NCBI RefSeq assembly: GCF_002355655.1
Contig: NZ_AP017569.1
Span: 2,728,001-2,792,000 of the forward strand
DNA length: 64,000 nucleotides
DNA from: Halorubrum trapanicum
GTDB lineage: Archaea; Halobacteriota; Halobacteria; Halobacteriales; Haloferacaceae
Reading direction: 5' to 3'
Made by a program: the position numbers and the translations under genes. Positions 1 to 8,742 of this stretch are shown here, piece by piece. The notes below the pieces were generated by a model. It saw only the letters and a program-made list of their open reading frames with translations, was not told where the DNA came from and did not search any database. Position 1 is the stretch's first letter, and each line of letters opens with the position of its first letter.

Positions 1-778
1 ACTGCGAGACGCCGAGGTCGAGAACGACGGTCTCGAAGATCGGCTGGAGAAAGACGAACACGAGGTACGTGACCGCGGCGTACAGGACGTAGTAGTACAA
101 CAGCAGCGACCGGAGCCGACGGCGCGAGAGGACCTCTCTCACGATGCTGACCGTCCGGCGGAGGCTCAGGTCCTCCGAGTCGGTGCGCTTGTACGCCTCG
201 GGCTCGTCGAGCGTGAGCAGCACCGCGACGCCGAGGCCTGTCACGCCCGCCGCGACGAACCACGGGTACGAGAGGTCGATACTACCGAGGTATCCGCCGA
301 GGATCGCCGCGACGGCGCCGACGGCCAGCGCCGCCGACTCGCCGCGACCCCGAACGCCGGCGAACTCGTCCTCGGAGAGGTCGTCGGTGAGCGTGTCGTA
401 GAGCCACGCGTCCTCGCTTCCGGAGCGGAAGTTGTACCCCAGCGACCAGCAGACGTAGAGGACGGCCAGCTGGAGGAACGAACTCGACAGACCGATACCG
501 AGGAGCGTCAGGGAAATGAGCGCGGTCCCGATGAGGAGGCTGTTTCGACGCCCGACGCGGTCGCCCACGTAGCCGGTCGGGATCTCGCCGAACAGCGTCG
601 TCAGGTTGTACAGCGCCTCCAGAACGGCGATCTGCGTGAAGGAGAGATCCTGCGCCAGAAAGAAGAGGTACATGATCGGCCGGTAGAACTCGACCGCCTT
701 CGTCGCCTTGTAGGCGTAGTACTTCAGGATCGGTCCGGAGAGCGACTCCCGAAGGCCACCGCCCGTGCTACCGGCCAT
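1..778 (-). CDS. MFS transporter, N-terminal part (runs off the left edge)
   Basis: The minus-strand frame opens with ATG at 778 and stays open to the edge, giving about 259 residues of a multi-pass membrane protein. After a short polar start comes a hydrophobic segment (LYNLTTLFGEIPTGYVGDRV), which contains the loop 2-3 signature of the major facilitator superfamily (G-x-x-x-D-R-x-G-R-R), then further membrane spans. The C-terminal half lies outside the window. MFS proteins move small solutes across the cytoplasmic membrane using ion gradients; the substrate cannot be told. It is divergent from pyrF, with about 180 nt between the two starts. Family assignment is secure, specificity unknown. 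Confidence 0.85.
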   Translation of the reverse strand, partial: MAGSTGGGLRESLSGPILKYYAYKATKAVEFYRPIMYLFFLAQDLSFTQIAVLEALYNLTTLFGEIPTGYVGDRVGRRNSLLIGTALISLTLLGIGLSSSFLQLAVLYVCWSLGYNFRSGSEDAWLYDTLTDDLSEDEFAGVRGRGESAALAVGAVAAILGGYLGSIDLSYPWFVAAGVTGLGVAVLLTLDEPEAYKRTDSEDLSLRRTVSIVREVLSRRRLRSLLLYYYVLYAAVTYLVFVFLQPIFETVVLDLGVSQ

Positions 779-961
779 GCGTGTGGCGAGAGACGGGAGG
801 CCGACTGGTGTATCCTGTTATTACGGACGACCCCACTCGGCGCATACACCGGCGAATTTGGCCGGTATCTCTCGCTCGACCGGTCGCTTCGCGGGGCGGT
901 CGAGCGGTCGCGGGCGACCGCGGAACACAACGGTTAGTGCGCCCGCCGCCGCAGGGCGCGT

Positions 962-1792
962 ATGGGCTTCTTCGAGACGCTCGCGGACCGGATCGACGCG
1001 GCCGACAGCGTCGTCTCGGTCGGGCTCGACCCCGACCCCAGCCGACTCCCCGAGCACGTGGGCGACGCCGACCTGCCCCGGTGGGCGTTCAACCGACGGA
1101 TCATCGACGCGACCCACGAGCACGCCGCCTGCTACAAGCCGAACGCTGCCTTCTACGAGGACCCCGACGGCTGGCGCGCGCTCCGCGAGACCGCCGCCTA
1201 CGCCGAGGGGAAGGGCGTCCCCGTCCTGCTCGACGCGAAGCGCGGCGACATCGGAAACACGGCGCGGCGGTACGCCGAGGTCCTCGACTGGGTCGACGCG
1301 ATCACGGTGAACCCGTACCTCGGGCGCGACGCGCTCCAGCCGTTCCTCGACCGCGCCGACAAGGGCGTGTTCGCGCTCTGTCGCACCTCGAACCCGGGCG
1401 GCGCCGACCTCCAGGACCTCGAACTCGCCTCGGGCGAACCGCTCTACGAGCGCGTCGCGGCGCTCGCGGACGTGTGGAACGCGAACGACAACGTCGGGCT
1501 CGTCGTCGGCGCCACGACGCCCGAGGAGCTGGAGGCGGTCCGCGAGATCGTCCCCGAGATCCCCTTCCTCGTGCCCGGCGTCGGCGCGCAGGGCGGCGAC
1601 GCCGAGGCCGCGGTCGAACACGGGCTCGCCGGTCGCCCCGACCTCCCGGTCGACGTCGGCCTCGTGAACTCCTCGCGGGGGATCATCTTCGCCGGCGAGG
1701 AGTCGAGCCGGCCCGGCGACGAGGCGACGTACTTCGGCGCCGCGGGCGACGCGGCGAAGCGGCTTAAAAAGCGGCTGAATCGGCACCGGTAG
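962..1792 (+). CDS. pyrF: Orotidine 5'-phosphate decarboxylase
   Basis: Catalyses the last step of UMP synthesis, OMP to UMP plus CO2, in the cytoplasm. The 276-residue product carries the catalytic D-x-K-x-x-D motif in LLDAKRGDIGNT (D91, K93, D96) and phosphate-binding loops near the C-terminus (VPGVGAQGGD, NSSRGIIFA). Its length is typical of the longer form of the enzyme (UMP synthase-type group) rather than the roughly 220-residue short form. A TATA-like CGGTTAGTGC lies about 28 nt before the ATG, so the transcript is probably leaderless. No other pyr gene is adjacent. Confidence 0.95.
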   Translation: MGFFETLADRIDAADSVVSVGLDPDPSRLPEHVGDADLPRWAFNRRIIDATHEHAACYKPNAAFYEDPDGWRALRETAAYAEGKGVPVLLDAKRGDIGNTARRYAEVLDWVDAITVNPYLGRDALQPFLDRADKGVFALCRTSNPGGADLQDLELASGEPLYERVAALADVWNANDNVGLVVGATTPEELEAVREIVPEIPFLVPGVGAQGGDAEAAVEHGLAGRPDLPVDVGLVNSSRGIIFAGEESSRPGDEATYFGAAGDAAKRLKKRLNRHR

Positions 1793-1818
1793 GCCCACAC
1801 ACCCCTCGGCGCCCGCGC

Positions 1819-1959
1819 TTACCCGCGGCCGGCGGCACAGCCGCTACAGGCGCGGGCCGCCTCGTTCCAGTGGTCGTCGCAGACGGCGCGCCCGCAGCGG
1901 TCGCAGGTGCGGGTCGCGATCGCCGCCTCGCAGACCTGACAGAGTCCGGTGAGGCTCAC
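1819..1959 (-). CDS. Small zinc-finger protein, 46 aa
   Basis: A short frame starting GTG at 1959 and ending TAA at 1819. The 46 residues contain four cysteine pairs or partners (CQVC, CDRC, a CDDHW segment and CSGC), a pattern expected for binding one or two zinc ions. Haloarchaea encode many such miniature zinc proteins, usually of unknown function. It is divergent from trmY, with about 50 nt between the starts. The regular Cys spacing and haloarchaeal codon use argue that it is real; the role is unknown. Confidence 0.75.
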   Translation of the reverse strand: MSLTGLCQVCEAAIATRTCDRCGRAVCDDHWNEAARACSGCAAGRG

Positions 1960-2009
1960 GCCGGCGGTAGGGTCGCACGCCTTATGAGGATCGGGGGCGA
2001 GCCCCGGAT

Positions 2010-2624
2010 ATGCGCCAGTTCGTCGTCGTCGGCCGCGACGTGCCCACCGACCCCGACGCGATCTCGCTGTCGGACGTCCCCGGGGCCGGGCGGCTCGACC
2101 TGCTTTGCCGGTGCGTGAGCGCGGGCGTCTTCCTCTCGCACGGCATCCGCGAGTCGGTCCGGGTCCACCTCGTCGTCGCCGACGAGTTCACGGTCACCTT
2201 CGACTCCGACACGCTCCGGCACCTTCACCCCGACGAGCGCAACGTCGCCGCGCGGGTCCGCGACGCACTCGACGCGAAAGCCGACGCGATCGGCCACATG
2301 CCCGCGGACGTTTCGCCCGGGGTCGAGCTCCGTCGGATGGGCCTCGACGCGACGCTCGACCGACTCGTCAGCGAGGACGGTCGCGGCCCCGACGGGACGC
2401 TCGTCCAGCTCCACGAGGAGGGCGACCCGCTCGTCGACGCGGAGCCGCCCGAGAACCCAGTGTTCGTGCTCTCGGATCACCACGACTTCGCCGAATCGGA
2501 GGCCGATGCGATCGCCGACCGGGCCGAGCGACGACTGCGCGTCGGTCCCGAACTGCTCCACGCGGACCACACCGTCACCGTCGTCCACAACTGGCTCGAC
2601 ACGGATGGCTACGCCGAGTACTGA
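2010..2624 (+). CDS. trmY: tRNA (pseudouridine(54)-N1)-methyltransferase
   Basis: A SPOUT-class methyltransferase that converts pseudouridine 54 in the T-loop of archaeal tRNAs to N1-methylpseudouridine using S-adenosylmethionine. The 204-residue protein matches the family in length and in its segments, with MRQFVVVGRD at the N-terminus, GIRESVRVHLVVAD in the middle and the C-terminal knot region PVFVLSDHHDF. A TATA-like CCTTATGAG lies about 27 nt before the ATG, so the mRNA is probably leaderless. The CHY zinc-finger gene follows within 10 nt and is probably co-transcribed. Confidence 0.93.
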   Translation: MRQFVVVGRDVPTDPDAISLSDVPGAGRLDLLCRCVSAGVFLSHGIRESVRVHLVVADEFTVTFDSDTLRHLHPDERNVAARVRDALDAKADAIGHMPADVSPGVELRRMGLDATLDRLVSEDGRGPDGTLVQLHEEGDPLVDAEPPENPVFVLSDHHDFAESEADAIADRAERRLRVGPELLHADHTVTVVHNWLDTDGYAEY

Positions 2625-2634
2625 CCCTCCGGCG

Positions 2635-3048
2635 ATGCCGACCGACCCCTCCGACCGCGAGACGACGACCGCACCCGACACGGACCCCCGATTCGAGGTC
2701 CCCCTGCGCGGAATCGACGTCGATCCCGAGACGCGCTGCGCCCACTGGGACGACCCGGTCGACGTGGTCGCGCTCCGGTTCGGCTGCTGTGAGGCGTTCT
2801 ACCCCTGCGACGCCTGCCACGACGCGGCGACCGACCACGAGGCGGTCCCGTGGCCCCGAGACCGCTTCGACGAGCCGGCGGTGCTGTGCGGCGCCTGCCG
2901 CACGACGCTCACCGGCCGCGCCTACCTCGAGGCCGACGACGCCTGCCCCGCGTGCGGCGCCGCGTTCAACCCCGGCTGCCGGAAGCACCGCGAACGGTAC
3001 TTCGAGATGGAGGGGACAGTCGACGGAGATGGCGACGGCGATTTATAA
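2635..3048 (+). CDS. CHY zinc-finger protein
   Basis: About 137 residues with the CHY-type zinc-finger arrangement: C-A-H-W near residue 38, then paired Cys/His in FGCCEAFYPCDACHD, CGACR, CPACG and a final C-R-K-H. CHY proteins occur in archaea, plants and fungi (Hot13-like) and bind several zinc ions; the archaeal role is not established. Start choice: the ATG at 2635 lies 10 nt after trmY; an in-frame ATG at 2605 would overlap trmY and is the alternative. The stop codon TAA lies inside the TTATAA box that begins repeat element A, and the Asp-Gly-rich last residues resemble the left flank of element E, so the C-terminus may derive from the repeat. Confidence 0.85.
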   Translation: MPTDPSDRETTTAPDTDPRFEVPLRGIDVDPETRCAHWDDPVDVVALRFGCCEAFYPCDACHDAATDHEAVPWPRDRFDEPAVLCGACRTTLTGRAYLEADDACPACGAAFNPGCRKHRERYFEMEGTVDGDGDGDL

Positions 3049-3355
3049 GTGATGACGCGCCAGCGGTGGCGCGTGCCCGTGAGCGGCCGCCATCGGCGGC
3101 CGCGAACGGCACCGTGCGAGGGAGTCAGTCGCCGGAGCGAAGCGACGGCGACTGACGAGGCTGGGGAGGCGTGAGGTGCGGTTGCGGTGCGGGGCGGGAC
3201 TCGAAGGGGCGGTCGCGAGGACGAAGACGCGCGACGTACGGACCGCAGGGAGCGAGTGAAACGAGCGACTGAGGACCGCAACGAGCGCATCGAGTCCTCG
3301 CGACTGGGGCTTCGTGGTACCCGCGTCTGGCGTCGATGAACTGGATATTCTATCG
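3043..3355 (+). repeat. Structured repeat element A (intergenic, + orientation)
   Basis: Fills the gap between the CHY gene and tRNA-Pro. In order: TTATAA at 3043; hairpin P1 at about 3068-3119, where GCGGCCGCC (3083-3091) pairs with GGCGGCCGC (3095-3103) and is followed by facing GA dinucleotides (3081-3082, 3104-3105) and CCGT/ACGG; hairpin P2, an 11-bp stem (3124-3134 with 3146-3156); a G-rich linker (3157-3201); and long-range stem P3 pairing 3202-3220 with 3296-3314. P3 here uses CGAAG/CTTCG where the other copies have CAAAG/CTTTG. The box ACTGGGGCTTCG starts at 3303. The right-hand TTATAA is degenerate. No protein is encoded. Confidence 0.85.
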
Positions 3356-3433
3356 ACACCTCGCCCGTCCGGTACGTCTTGATCGCCCCCCTTTCGGAAG
3401 GATTAAAAGAACGAGCGGCCTTCTGTCGAGTGC

Positions 3434-3506
3434 GGGCCGGTGGGGTAGCTTGGTATCCTTCGGCCTTCGGGTGGCCGTAACCACGATTCAAATTCGTGCC
3501 GGCCCA
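3434..3506 (+). tRNA. tRNA-Pro (anticodon CGG)
   Basis: Acceptor arms GGGCCGG and CCGGCCC pair over 7 bp. The anticodon arm CGGCC-TTCGGGT-GGCCG places CGG in the loop, and the T arm is CACGA-TTCAAAT-TCGTG, with discriminator A at 3506. No intron. An upstream AT-rich GATTAAAAG about 30 nt before may be its promoter. CCA is not encoded. Confidence 0.95.
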
Positions 3507-3574
3507 CTTCCCGCATATACTTTTTCCACCCTTTACTGATAGGTATCCGTGGCCTTGTGCCGTGTCTTCGAGCG

Positions 3575-6500
3575 TCACCACGACACGCGGCGACCGAGGA
3601 CGAACACCACGAGCGCGACCAGAAGGGCGCCGAGGAACGACTCCAAGCCCGCGAGGAACCGAGACAGCGTTCCGACGGGCTGGATGTCGCCGTACCCGAG
3701 AGTGGTGAACGTGACGATGCTGAAGTAGAGGTTTTTCACCATGATGTCCATGCCCTCGGGCGTCGCGAGCTGCGAGAGGCTGTCGAGTCCCTCGGTGGTC
3801 AGCCCCGCCGCGTCTCCCGACGTCCCCTCCGTGAGCGTCGCGTACATGAAGCTCCATCCGACGACCACGACCACCGAAGCGTAGATGACTCGCCACAGTC
3901 GTTCTCCGTAGCCGCAGGACTGGTGCAGCAGATAGTTCCCGAGCCACTTACCCGCCGAGACGAACCGCACACCGAGGTCCTGATCCGGGTCTCGAACGAA
4001 CTGGTAGTTTTTCGCCCGCCTGTACTTCATCTCCTGAACGAAGAACTGCGCGGCCACGTGTCGGTCGCCGACCTGATCCGCGCCGTTTTTGGCCTTCAGG
4101 TAGGTGTTTTCGAGGTCGGCGGCCGTCGTCGTCTCGCGGAACTCCTCGTCGCCGGTCATCTCGTACAGCGTCTCGCTGCTCGGCATCTCCGAGGCATTTT
4201 CGGCGTCGGCGATCTCTTCGATGACTGCCCTGTCCAGTCCGGTCTGTTCTCGGAGCATCTCGACGTGATCGACCTCGTCGAAGAGTTCCCCGTCCAGCTC
4301 GTCGTCGGCCTCGTCCAGTTCGTCTTCGACGGCGAGCGCGTCGATGAGGTCCTGTCTTCCGGGGTTCACGAACTCCGCGTCGTCAACCGTGGTGTGTAGT
4401 TGCCAGTTGGCCTCCGCGAGTTCCTGTTTGTAGTTCCCGAAGTCGAACCCGTCGAAGCTGGTGTTCGCGAACCGGAAGTGCTCGAAGAGGTCCACGTCGC
4501 TCGCCTCTCCGAGGCCATCGGAGAGTTCGACCGCGCCGAGCTCCGCGTTCGCGAGGTCGTAGGCGATGTCGCCGTCGTCCGGGAGCGCGATCGCCCCGTC
4601 GGCGATCGCGCAGTTCCGCATGTCGACGACCGACTCGTCGCCGGTCCGCGTTCCCAGACATGTGAGATCGGCGAACGTCGACCCGAAGAACGCGGCCCCC
4701 GACTCGAAGTACACGCCGTCGAAGTTCGCCACGCCGCCGACCGTGATCATCTCGAAGGAGGCCGGCCCCTCGACGACCGTCTGCGCGAACGACGCGTCTT
4801 CGGCGAACTCCGCGTCGTCGAACGCACACGCGTCCCGCAGTTCGCACATCTGGAAGAGCGCGTCTCGCCCGAACGTCGCGTTGCTGAACGTCGTCGGACC
4901 CCCGACCGACGTGTCGACGACGTTAACGTCGTCCTCGAAGCGGGCGACGTCGCCGTCGAACTCGCCCTCGACGGTCATCGAGAGTGACAGCTGCCCCTCA
5001 AAGCGGCTCGACGAGATGTCCAACCCGCCCTCGATCGTTCCCTCGAAGAACATGACCGTCCCGCCGAACGTGACGGAGGAGAGGTCGCAGTCGTCACCCA
5101 CGTCGAGGTGGACGAAGTCGGCCTGTTCGCCCACGGACGCGGAACTGGCCTCGAGCGCGCCGCCGACCTCGGCCTCCCGCAGCGTCAGCAACTCCTCGAA
5201 CGTGCCGAGCGAGAGCTCCAGATCGCCGTCGATTTCGGCCCCCTGGAACGTCGTCACATCCCCGAAAGAGACCCCACTGAACGCACAGTCTCCGGTGACG
5301 CGCGTCCGCTGGAACGAGAACCGCTTCGCGACCGAGGCCGCGTCGAAGTCGACGCCCCCCGCGGTCAGGTCCTGACAGAGTACGTCCTGCCGGACCTCGG
5401 CGCTCGAAACCGACAGCGTTCCACCGACCCGTGCGTCCGATGCGTGGATCGTCTTCTCGACGGTCAGCTTCGACGCGGCGACGTCGCCGTCGACATCGGC
5501 GTCCGACAGTCTGAGATTCCTGACCCGACCGCCCCGTATTTTGACGTCGTCTTCGGCCTCGATCGCTCCCATCTTGAGGGAGCGATCACAGACCACGTGT
5601 CCGAGGTCAAGTGTCCCCGCGGCATGTGCGTGCTCGAACGACGCCGAGTCGAAGACCGTCCGAGAGAACTCCGCGTGGGCGCCGAACCGCGCTCCCTCGA
5701 AGTCCCCGCGATCTGTGAACGTCGCCCCGGTGAACAGTGCCTCTTCGCGGATGGTCGCGTCGTCGAAGGAGACGCCGTCGAGGAACTCCGACTTCCCGAA
5801 CCACGCGTGTTCCATGGTCGTCCCTTCGAACGACGCCCACGTCTTGAACGTCACCACGTTACAGTTCATCCCGCCGGCGACCCTCCCCCCGTCGAACCAG
5901 AGCGGTTGCCCGAACTCCGCCCGCCGGCAGTTGATCGACCCCTCGACGGTGGCGTACCTGAGATCGATCGGGTAGTTGTCTGGCCCGTCTACGATGTCGA
6001 ACGAGAGGTTCAGATCGCCGAATCGAGCGCCGACGAACTCGTTGGATTCCCGCCCCGACCGTTGAATCGCTTCGAGGAACTCGTCCCGAACGGCCTCGTC
6101 GTCGGTATCTTCGACCGGCGCGTGGAACAGACAGTACTCGCCGCCTTCCCGCGGGCTCCGGTGACAGGTCCAGACGTCGTCGTCCTGCTCCCGCGCGTGT
6201 TCTCCGAGGTCGCGTCCGTACGAACAGCGGTCGTCCGGGCGAGCGGCGGGGTCGACACGCGCGTCTTCGTCCCAGCCCGTCTCGATCGCACCGACCTCGC
6301 CGTCCGTCGCCGGGCCGGAAGCCTCGCGGCCGTCTCCCCCGTCGATATCGAGCGCGGTCTGAACGGTCTCGCGCATCTCCGCGAGGTCGTCGCCGTCGAC
6401 GCCCGAGACGGCGTCGGGATCGATCGAGTCCGTCAACGTGAGGAACTCCCGAAGCATGTCGTCGTCGAACGTGGCCAGCGTCTCCGCCCCGGCCGTCTCC

Positions 6501-7651
6501 ATCACCGCCGCCAGCTCCCGGAGCTTCTCGCCCGCTTCGTCGGCCACCTCGTCGCCTGCCGACGGCTCCGAGTCCGTCGCGCTGGCTCCTTCGGCGTCCT
6601 CGGCGACCGCCTCTATCGCTCCGTGGACGGCGCCCACGCTGCTCGTGTCGACGTCCTCGTCGAAGGTACTCGCGAGCACGTCGCCGATCTCGTCGGGGTA
6701 CGCGTCGGCCAAGCCGTGGAGCGCCTTCTTTGCGTCCGCCCGCGTCTCCTCGCGAGCGTCGGCGAGCAGGTCGACGAGTTCGAACTGCGCCGGCAGCACC
6801 ACGTCGGGGTACTCGGCCACGAGCGCACGACACGCGCCGACTGCGTGGGCACGGACCTCGTCGTTACTGTCGGCGAGCGCATCAGCGAGCACTCCGCTCG
6901 TTTCGGCCACGGCCCCTGGAGTGGCTTCGGACACGGACGCCAGCGCTTCGCTCGCGAGTTCGCGCACGTCCGGGTCCGGATCGTCGAGCCGGTCCGCAAG
7001 CGGCTCGACGGCCTCGACCACCAAGTCCGGTTGCTGGTTGGCGATCCGGTTCAGACACAGCGCGGCGTGGTACCTAACCACGTTGTCCTCGTCGTCCAGC
7101 CGGGAACAAAGCGATTCGCCGCGGGTCGCGACTTCCTCGGGGTACCTCAGTGCGAGGCGGGTGAGCGCCAGCGTCGCTTCGTTCCGCTCGGTCGAATTCT
7201 CTGCGTCAATCCCGGCGGCGGCGTCTTCGACCGCTCTCACGGCTGCGTCTCCAATGTCGTCTGCGGCGTCGGGGCCGAAGTTGTCGAGGGCGGTCCCGCA
7301 CTTCTCGCGGACGTCGCTGTCGCCGTCGGTGAGTCCGCTGACGAGGGGTTCGATCGCGTCTCGACACTCCTCCGAGCGGTCTTCTACGAGCCGGCTGAGC
7401 GCAAGCGCGCTGTTGTGTCTGATCACGCTCTGATCGTCGGTTTCGAGCCGTTCGATCAGTGCCGGAAGGGCGTCCAGAACCGCGTCCGCTCGCGTCTTTG
7501 CCACCCGGCTCAGGACCGTCACCGCGTCGTTTCGAACCGTTGCGTCGTCGTCGTCGAGAAGCGCCACCACCTCCGGAACGTGTTCGACGACCGCGTCCTG
7601 ATCGCTCACGGCCGTCTCCGCCCACTCCGAGAGCGGTGCGTCATCGCGCAT
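3575..7651 (-). CDS. HEAT-repeat / pentapeptide-repeat / two-TM potassium-channel fusion
   Basis: A 1358-residue membrane protein. Residues 1 to about 350 are acidic HEAT-like helical repeats of about 40 residues (for example VVALLDDDDATVRNDAVTVL). Around 470-510 lies a Cys/His cluster (CSYGRD...CHRS...CLFH) that could bind metal. From about 520 to 1000 run pentapeptide-like repeats (A-x-F, C-x-F, A-S-F steps) forming a predicted beta-helix. The C-terminus is a channel module: TM1 about 1253-1273, pore helix, selectivity filter TTLGYGD at 1316-1322 and TM2 about 1330-1354, as in two-TM K+ channels. Inference: a K+ channel with a large cytoplasmic sensing or scaffold region. A TATA box about 26 nt upstream implies a leaderless single-gene transcript. 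Confidence 0.9.
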   Translation of the reverse strand: MRDDAPLSEWAETAVSDQDAVVEHVPEVVALLDDDDATVRNDAVTVLSRVAKTRADAVLDALPALIERLETDDQSVIRHNSALALSRLVEDRSEECRDAIEPLVSGLTDGDSDVREKCGTALDNFGPDAADDIGDAAVRAVEDAAAGIDAENSTERNEATLALTRLALRYPEEVATRGESLCSRLDDEDNVVRYHAALCLNRIANQQPDLVVEAVEPLADRLDDPDPDVRELASEALASVSEATPGAVAETSGVLADALADSNDEVRAHAVGACRALVAEYPDVVLPAQFELVDLLADAREETRADAKKALHGLADAYPDEIGDVLASTFDEDVDTSSVGAVHGAIEAVAEDAEGASATDSEPSAGDEVADEAGEKLRELAAVMETAGAETLATFDDDMLREFLTLTDSIDPDAVSGVDGDDLAEMRETVQTALDIDGGDGREASGPATDGEVGAIETGWDEDARVDPAARPDDRCSYGRDLGEHAREQDDDVWTCHRSPREGGEYCLFHAPVEDTDDEAVRDEFLEAIQRSGRESNEFVGARFGDLNLSFDIVDGPDNYPIDLRYATVEGSINCRRAEFGQPLWFDGGRVAGGMNCNVVTFKTWASFEGTTMEHAWFGKSEFLDGVSFDDATIREEALFTGATFTDRGDFEGARFGAHAEFSRTVFDSASFEHAHAAGTLDLGHVVCDRSLKMGAIEAEDDVKIRGGRVRNLRLSDADVDGDVAASKLTVEKTIHASDARVGGTLSVSSAEVRQDVLCQDLTAGGVDFDAASVAKRFSFQRTRVTGDCAFSGVSFGDVTTFQGAEIDGDLELSLGTFEELLTLREAEVGGALEASSASVGEQADFVHLDVGDDCDLSSVTFGGTVMFFEGTIEGGLDISSSRFEGQLSLSMTVEGEFDGDVARFEDDVNVVDTSVGGPTTFSNATFGRDALFQMCELRDACAFDDAEFAEDASFAQTVVEGPASFEMITVGGVANFDGVYFESGAAFFGSTFADLTCLGTRTGDESVVDMRNCAIADGAIALPDDGDIAYDLANAELGAVELSDGLGEASDVDLFEHFRFANTSFDGFDFGNYKQELAEANWQLHTTVDDAEFVNPGRQDLIDALAVEDELDEADDELDGELFDEVDHVEMLREQTGLDRAVIEEIADAENASEMPSSETLYEMTGDEEFRETTTAADLENTYLKAKNGADQVGDRHVAAQFFVQEMKYRRAKNYQFVRDPDQDLGVRFVSAGKWLGNYLLHQSCGYGERLWRVIYASVVVVVGWSFMYATLTEGTSGDAAGLTTEGLDSLSQLATPEGMDIMVKNLYFSIVTFTTLGYGDIQPVGTLSRFLAGLESFLGALLVALVVFVLGRRVSW

Positions 7652-7673
7652 GTGCCTCCCGTTCAGGGCGAGA

Positions 7674-7680
7674 AATATAA
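7674..7680 (-). promoter_or_regulatory. TATA box of the channel-fusion gene
   Basis: Minus-strand TTATATT lies 26 nt before the ATG at 7651, the usual spacing for a leaderless haloarchaeal transcript. Confidence 0.6.
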
Positions 7681-7838
7681 GCGTGGGTGAGAGCCGGCGA
7701 TCGGCCGAAGGAATCCATTCGAGCGATCGACCAAAACCACCCCGATCGAGCGATCGGCCGAGGCCGTTCGAACCCTGGGCTCGGGGAGGCCGTCTCGTAA
7801 GATCGTCCGCCTGTCGTTTCGACCCCGAACTGAGGCCA

Positions 7839-7845
7839 TTTATTA
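7839..7845 (+). promoter_or_regulatory. TATA box of the DUF429 gene
   Basis: TTTATTA sits about 28 nt before the ATG at 7870. The gap 7652-7838 holds repeated CGATCGAGCGATCGG-type palindromes of unknown role. Confidence 0.55.
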
Positions 7846-7869
7846 CGTTACGCTGCGAACTGAGACGAA

Positions 7870-8637
7870 ATGGAGTCGGAAACAGTCGCGGGCGTCGACT
7901 GGGCGGGCGGCGCGTGGCTCGCGGTCGTGTTCGACGACGAACCGGAGCCCCGCCTCGAACCCGACCTCGAAACGCTGTGGAACGACGGCGTCGACCGGAT
8001 GCTGGTCGACGTGCCGATCGGCCTCCCCGACGACCCGGAGACGCTGGCGAAGCGCGAGGCGGTCGACTCGGCCGCGCGATCGGCCGTCGAGCGTCCGAGC
8101 AGCGTCTTTCCCGTCCCGTCGCGGGCCGCGTGCCGGGCGGCGGTAGCAGGCGCGGACTACGAGACGGTCAACGAGCGGAACAGAGCAGATCTCGACAAGG
8201 GGCTCAGCCGGCAGTCGTACCACATCGCGCCGGCGGTCGGCGAGGTTGACGCGTTCCTCCGCGAGGACGAGGCGGCGCGCGACCGGGTGCTGGAGGCGCA
8301 CCCAGAGGTGTGCTTCCGCGGTCTCACCGGGCGACCCCTAGAACACTCGAAGACGACGGCACCGGGCGTCGGCGAGCGGCTAGACGCGCTTGACGGCCAC
8401 TTCGACGACCCGGAGGAGGCGTTAGGCCGGGTCTGCCGAGAACTCGCGGAGGCGCCGGCCGACGTCGCGGACGCCGCGGACCCGACCGTCGACGACGCGG
8501 TCGACGCGCTCGGGCTGGCAGTCGTCGCATCCCGCCCGGCAGACGAACTCCGAGTCCTGCCGGTGGATGCCAACTACCGCGACAGCGAGGGGATCCCGAT
8601 GCGGATGGCGTACTGGAGCGCGGAGCCGCTGGCGTGA
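7870..8637 (+). CDS. DUF429 domain protein
   Basis: A 255-residue soluble protein. The N-terminus VAGVDWAGGAWLAVVF matches the actin/RNase H-like first strand of DUF429 proteins (G-x-D-x-A...), followed by the family segments DVPIGLPD, a central R-x-S-S-V-F-P-V-P region and HPEVCFRGLTG. DUF429 members are predicted nucleases or nucleotide-binding proteins without a settled reaction. The gene stands alone with its own TATA box. Family call is fairly firm, function open. Confidence 0.8.
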   Translation: MESETVAGVDWAGGAWLAVVFDDEPEPRLEPDLETLWNDGVDRMLVDVPIGLPDDPETLAKREAVDSAARSAVERPSSVFPVPSRAACRAAVAGADYETVNERNRADLDKGLSRQSYHIAPAVGEVDAFLREDEAARDRVLEAHPEVCFRGLTGRPLEHSKTTAPGVGERLDALDGHFDDPEEALGRVCRELAEAPADVADAADPTVDDAVDALGLAVVASRPADELRVLPVDANYRDSEGIPMRMAYWSAEPLA

Positions 8638-8742
8638 GGCGCGGCCGGGATCGGAGCCCGCCGACGTCCCCCGGGGCAGCGAGCGCGATCCGATGCCGAC
8701 GTTGGTAAGGTTCAAGGCCCTCTGTCACCCGCTACGACACGA

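Noticed and set aside
3336-3539. Plus frame covering tRNA-Pro
   Set aside because: Overlaps an intact tRNA and has no family features.
5108-7690. Long open frame on the plus strand antisense to the channel-fusion gene
   Set aside because: Its translation is Arg/Val/Asp-rich without any domain and is the mirror of a high-GC gene with a clear product on the other strand.
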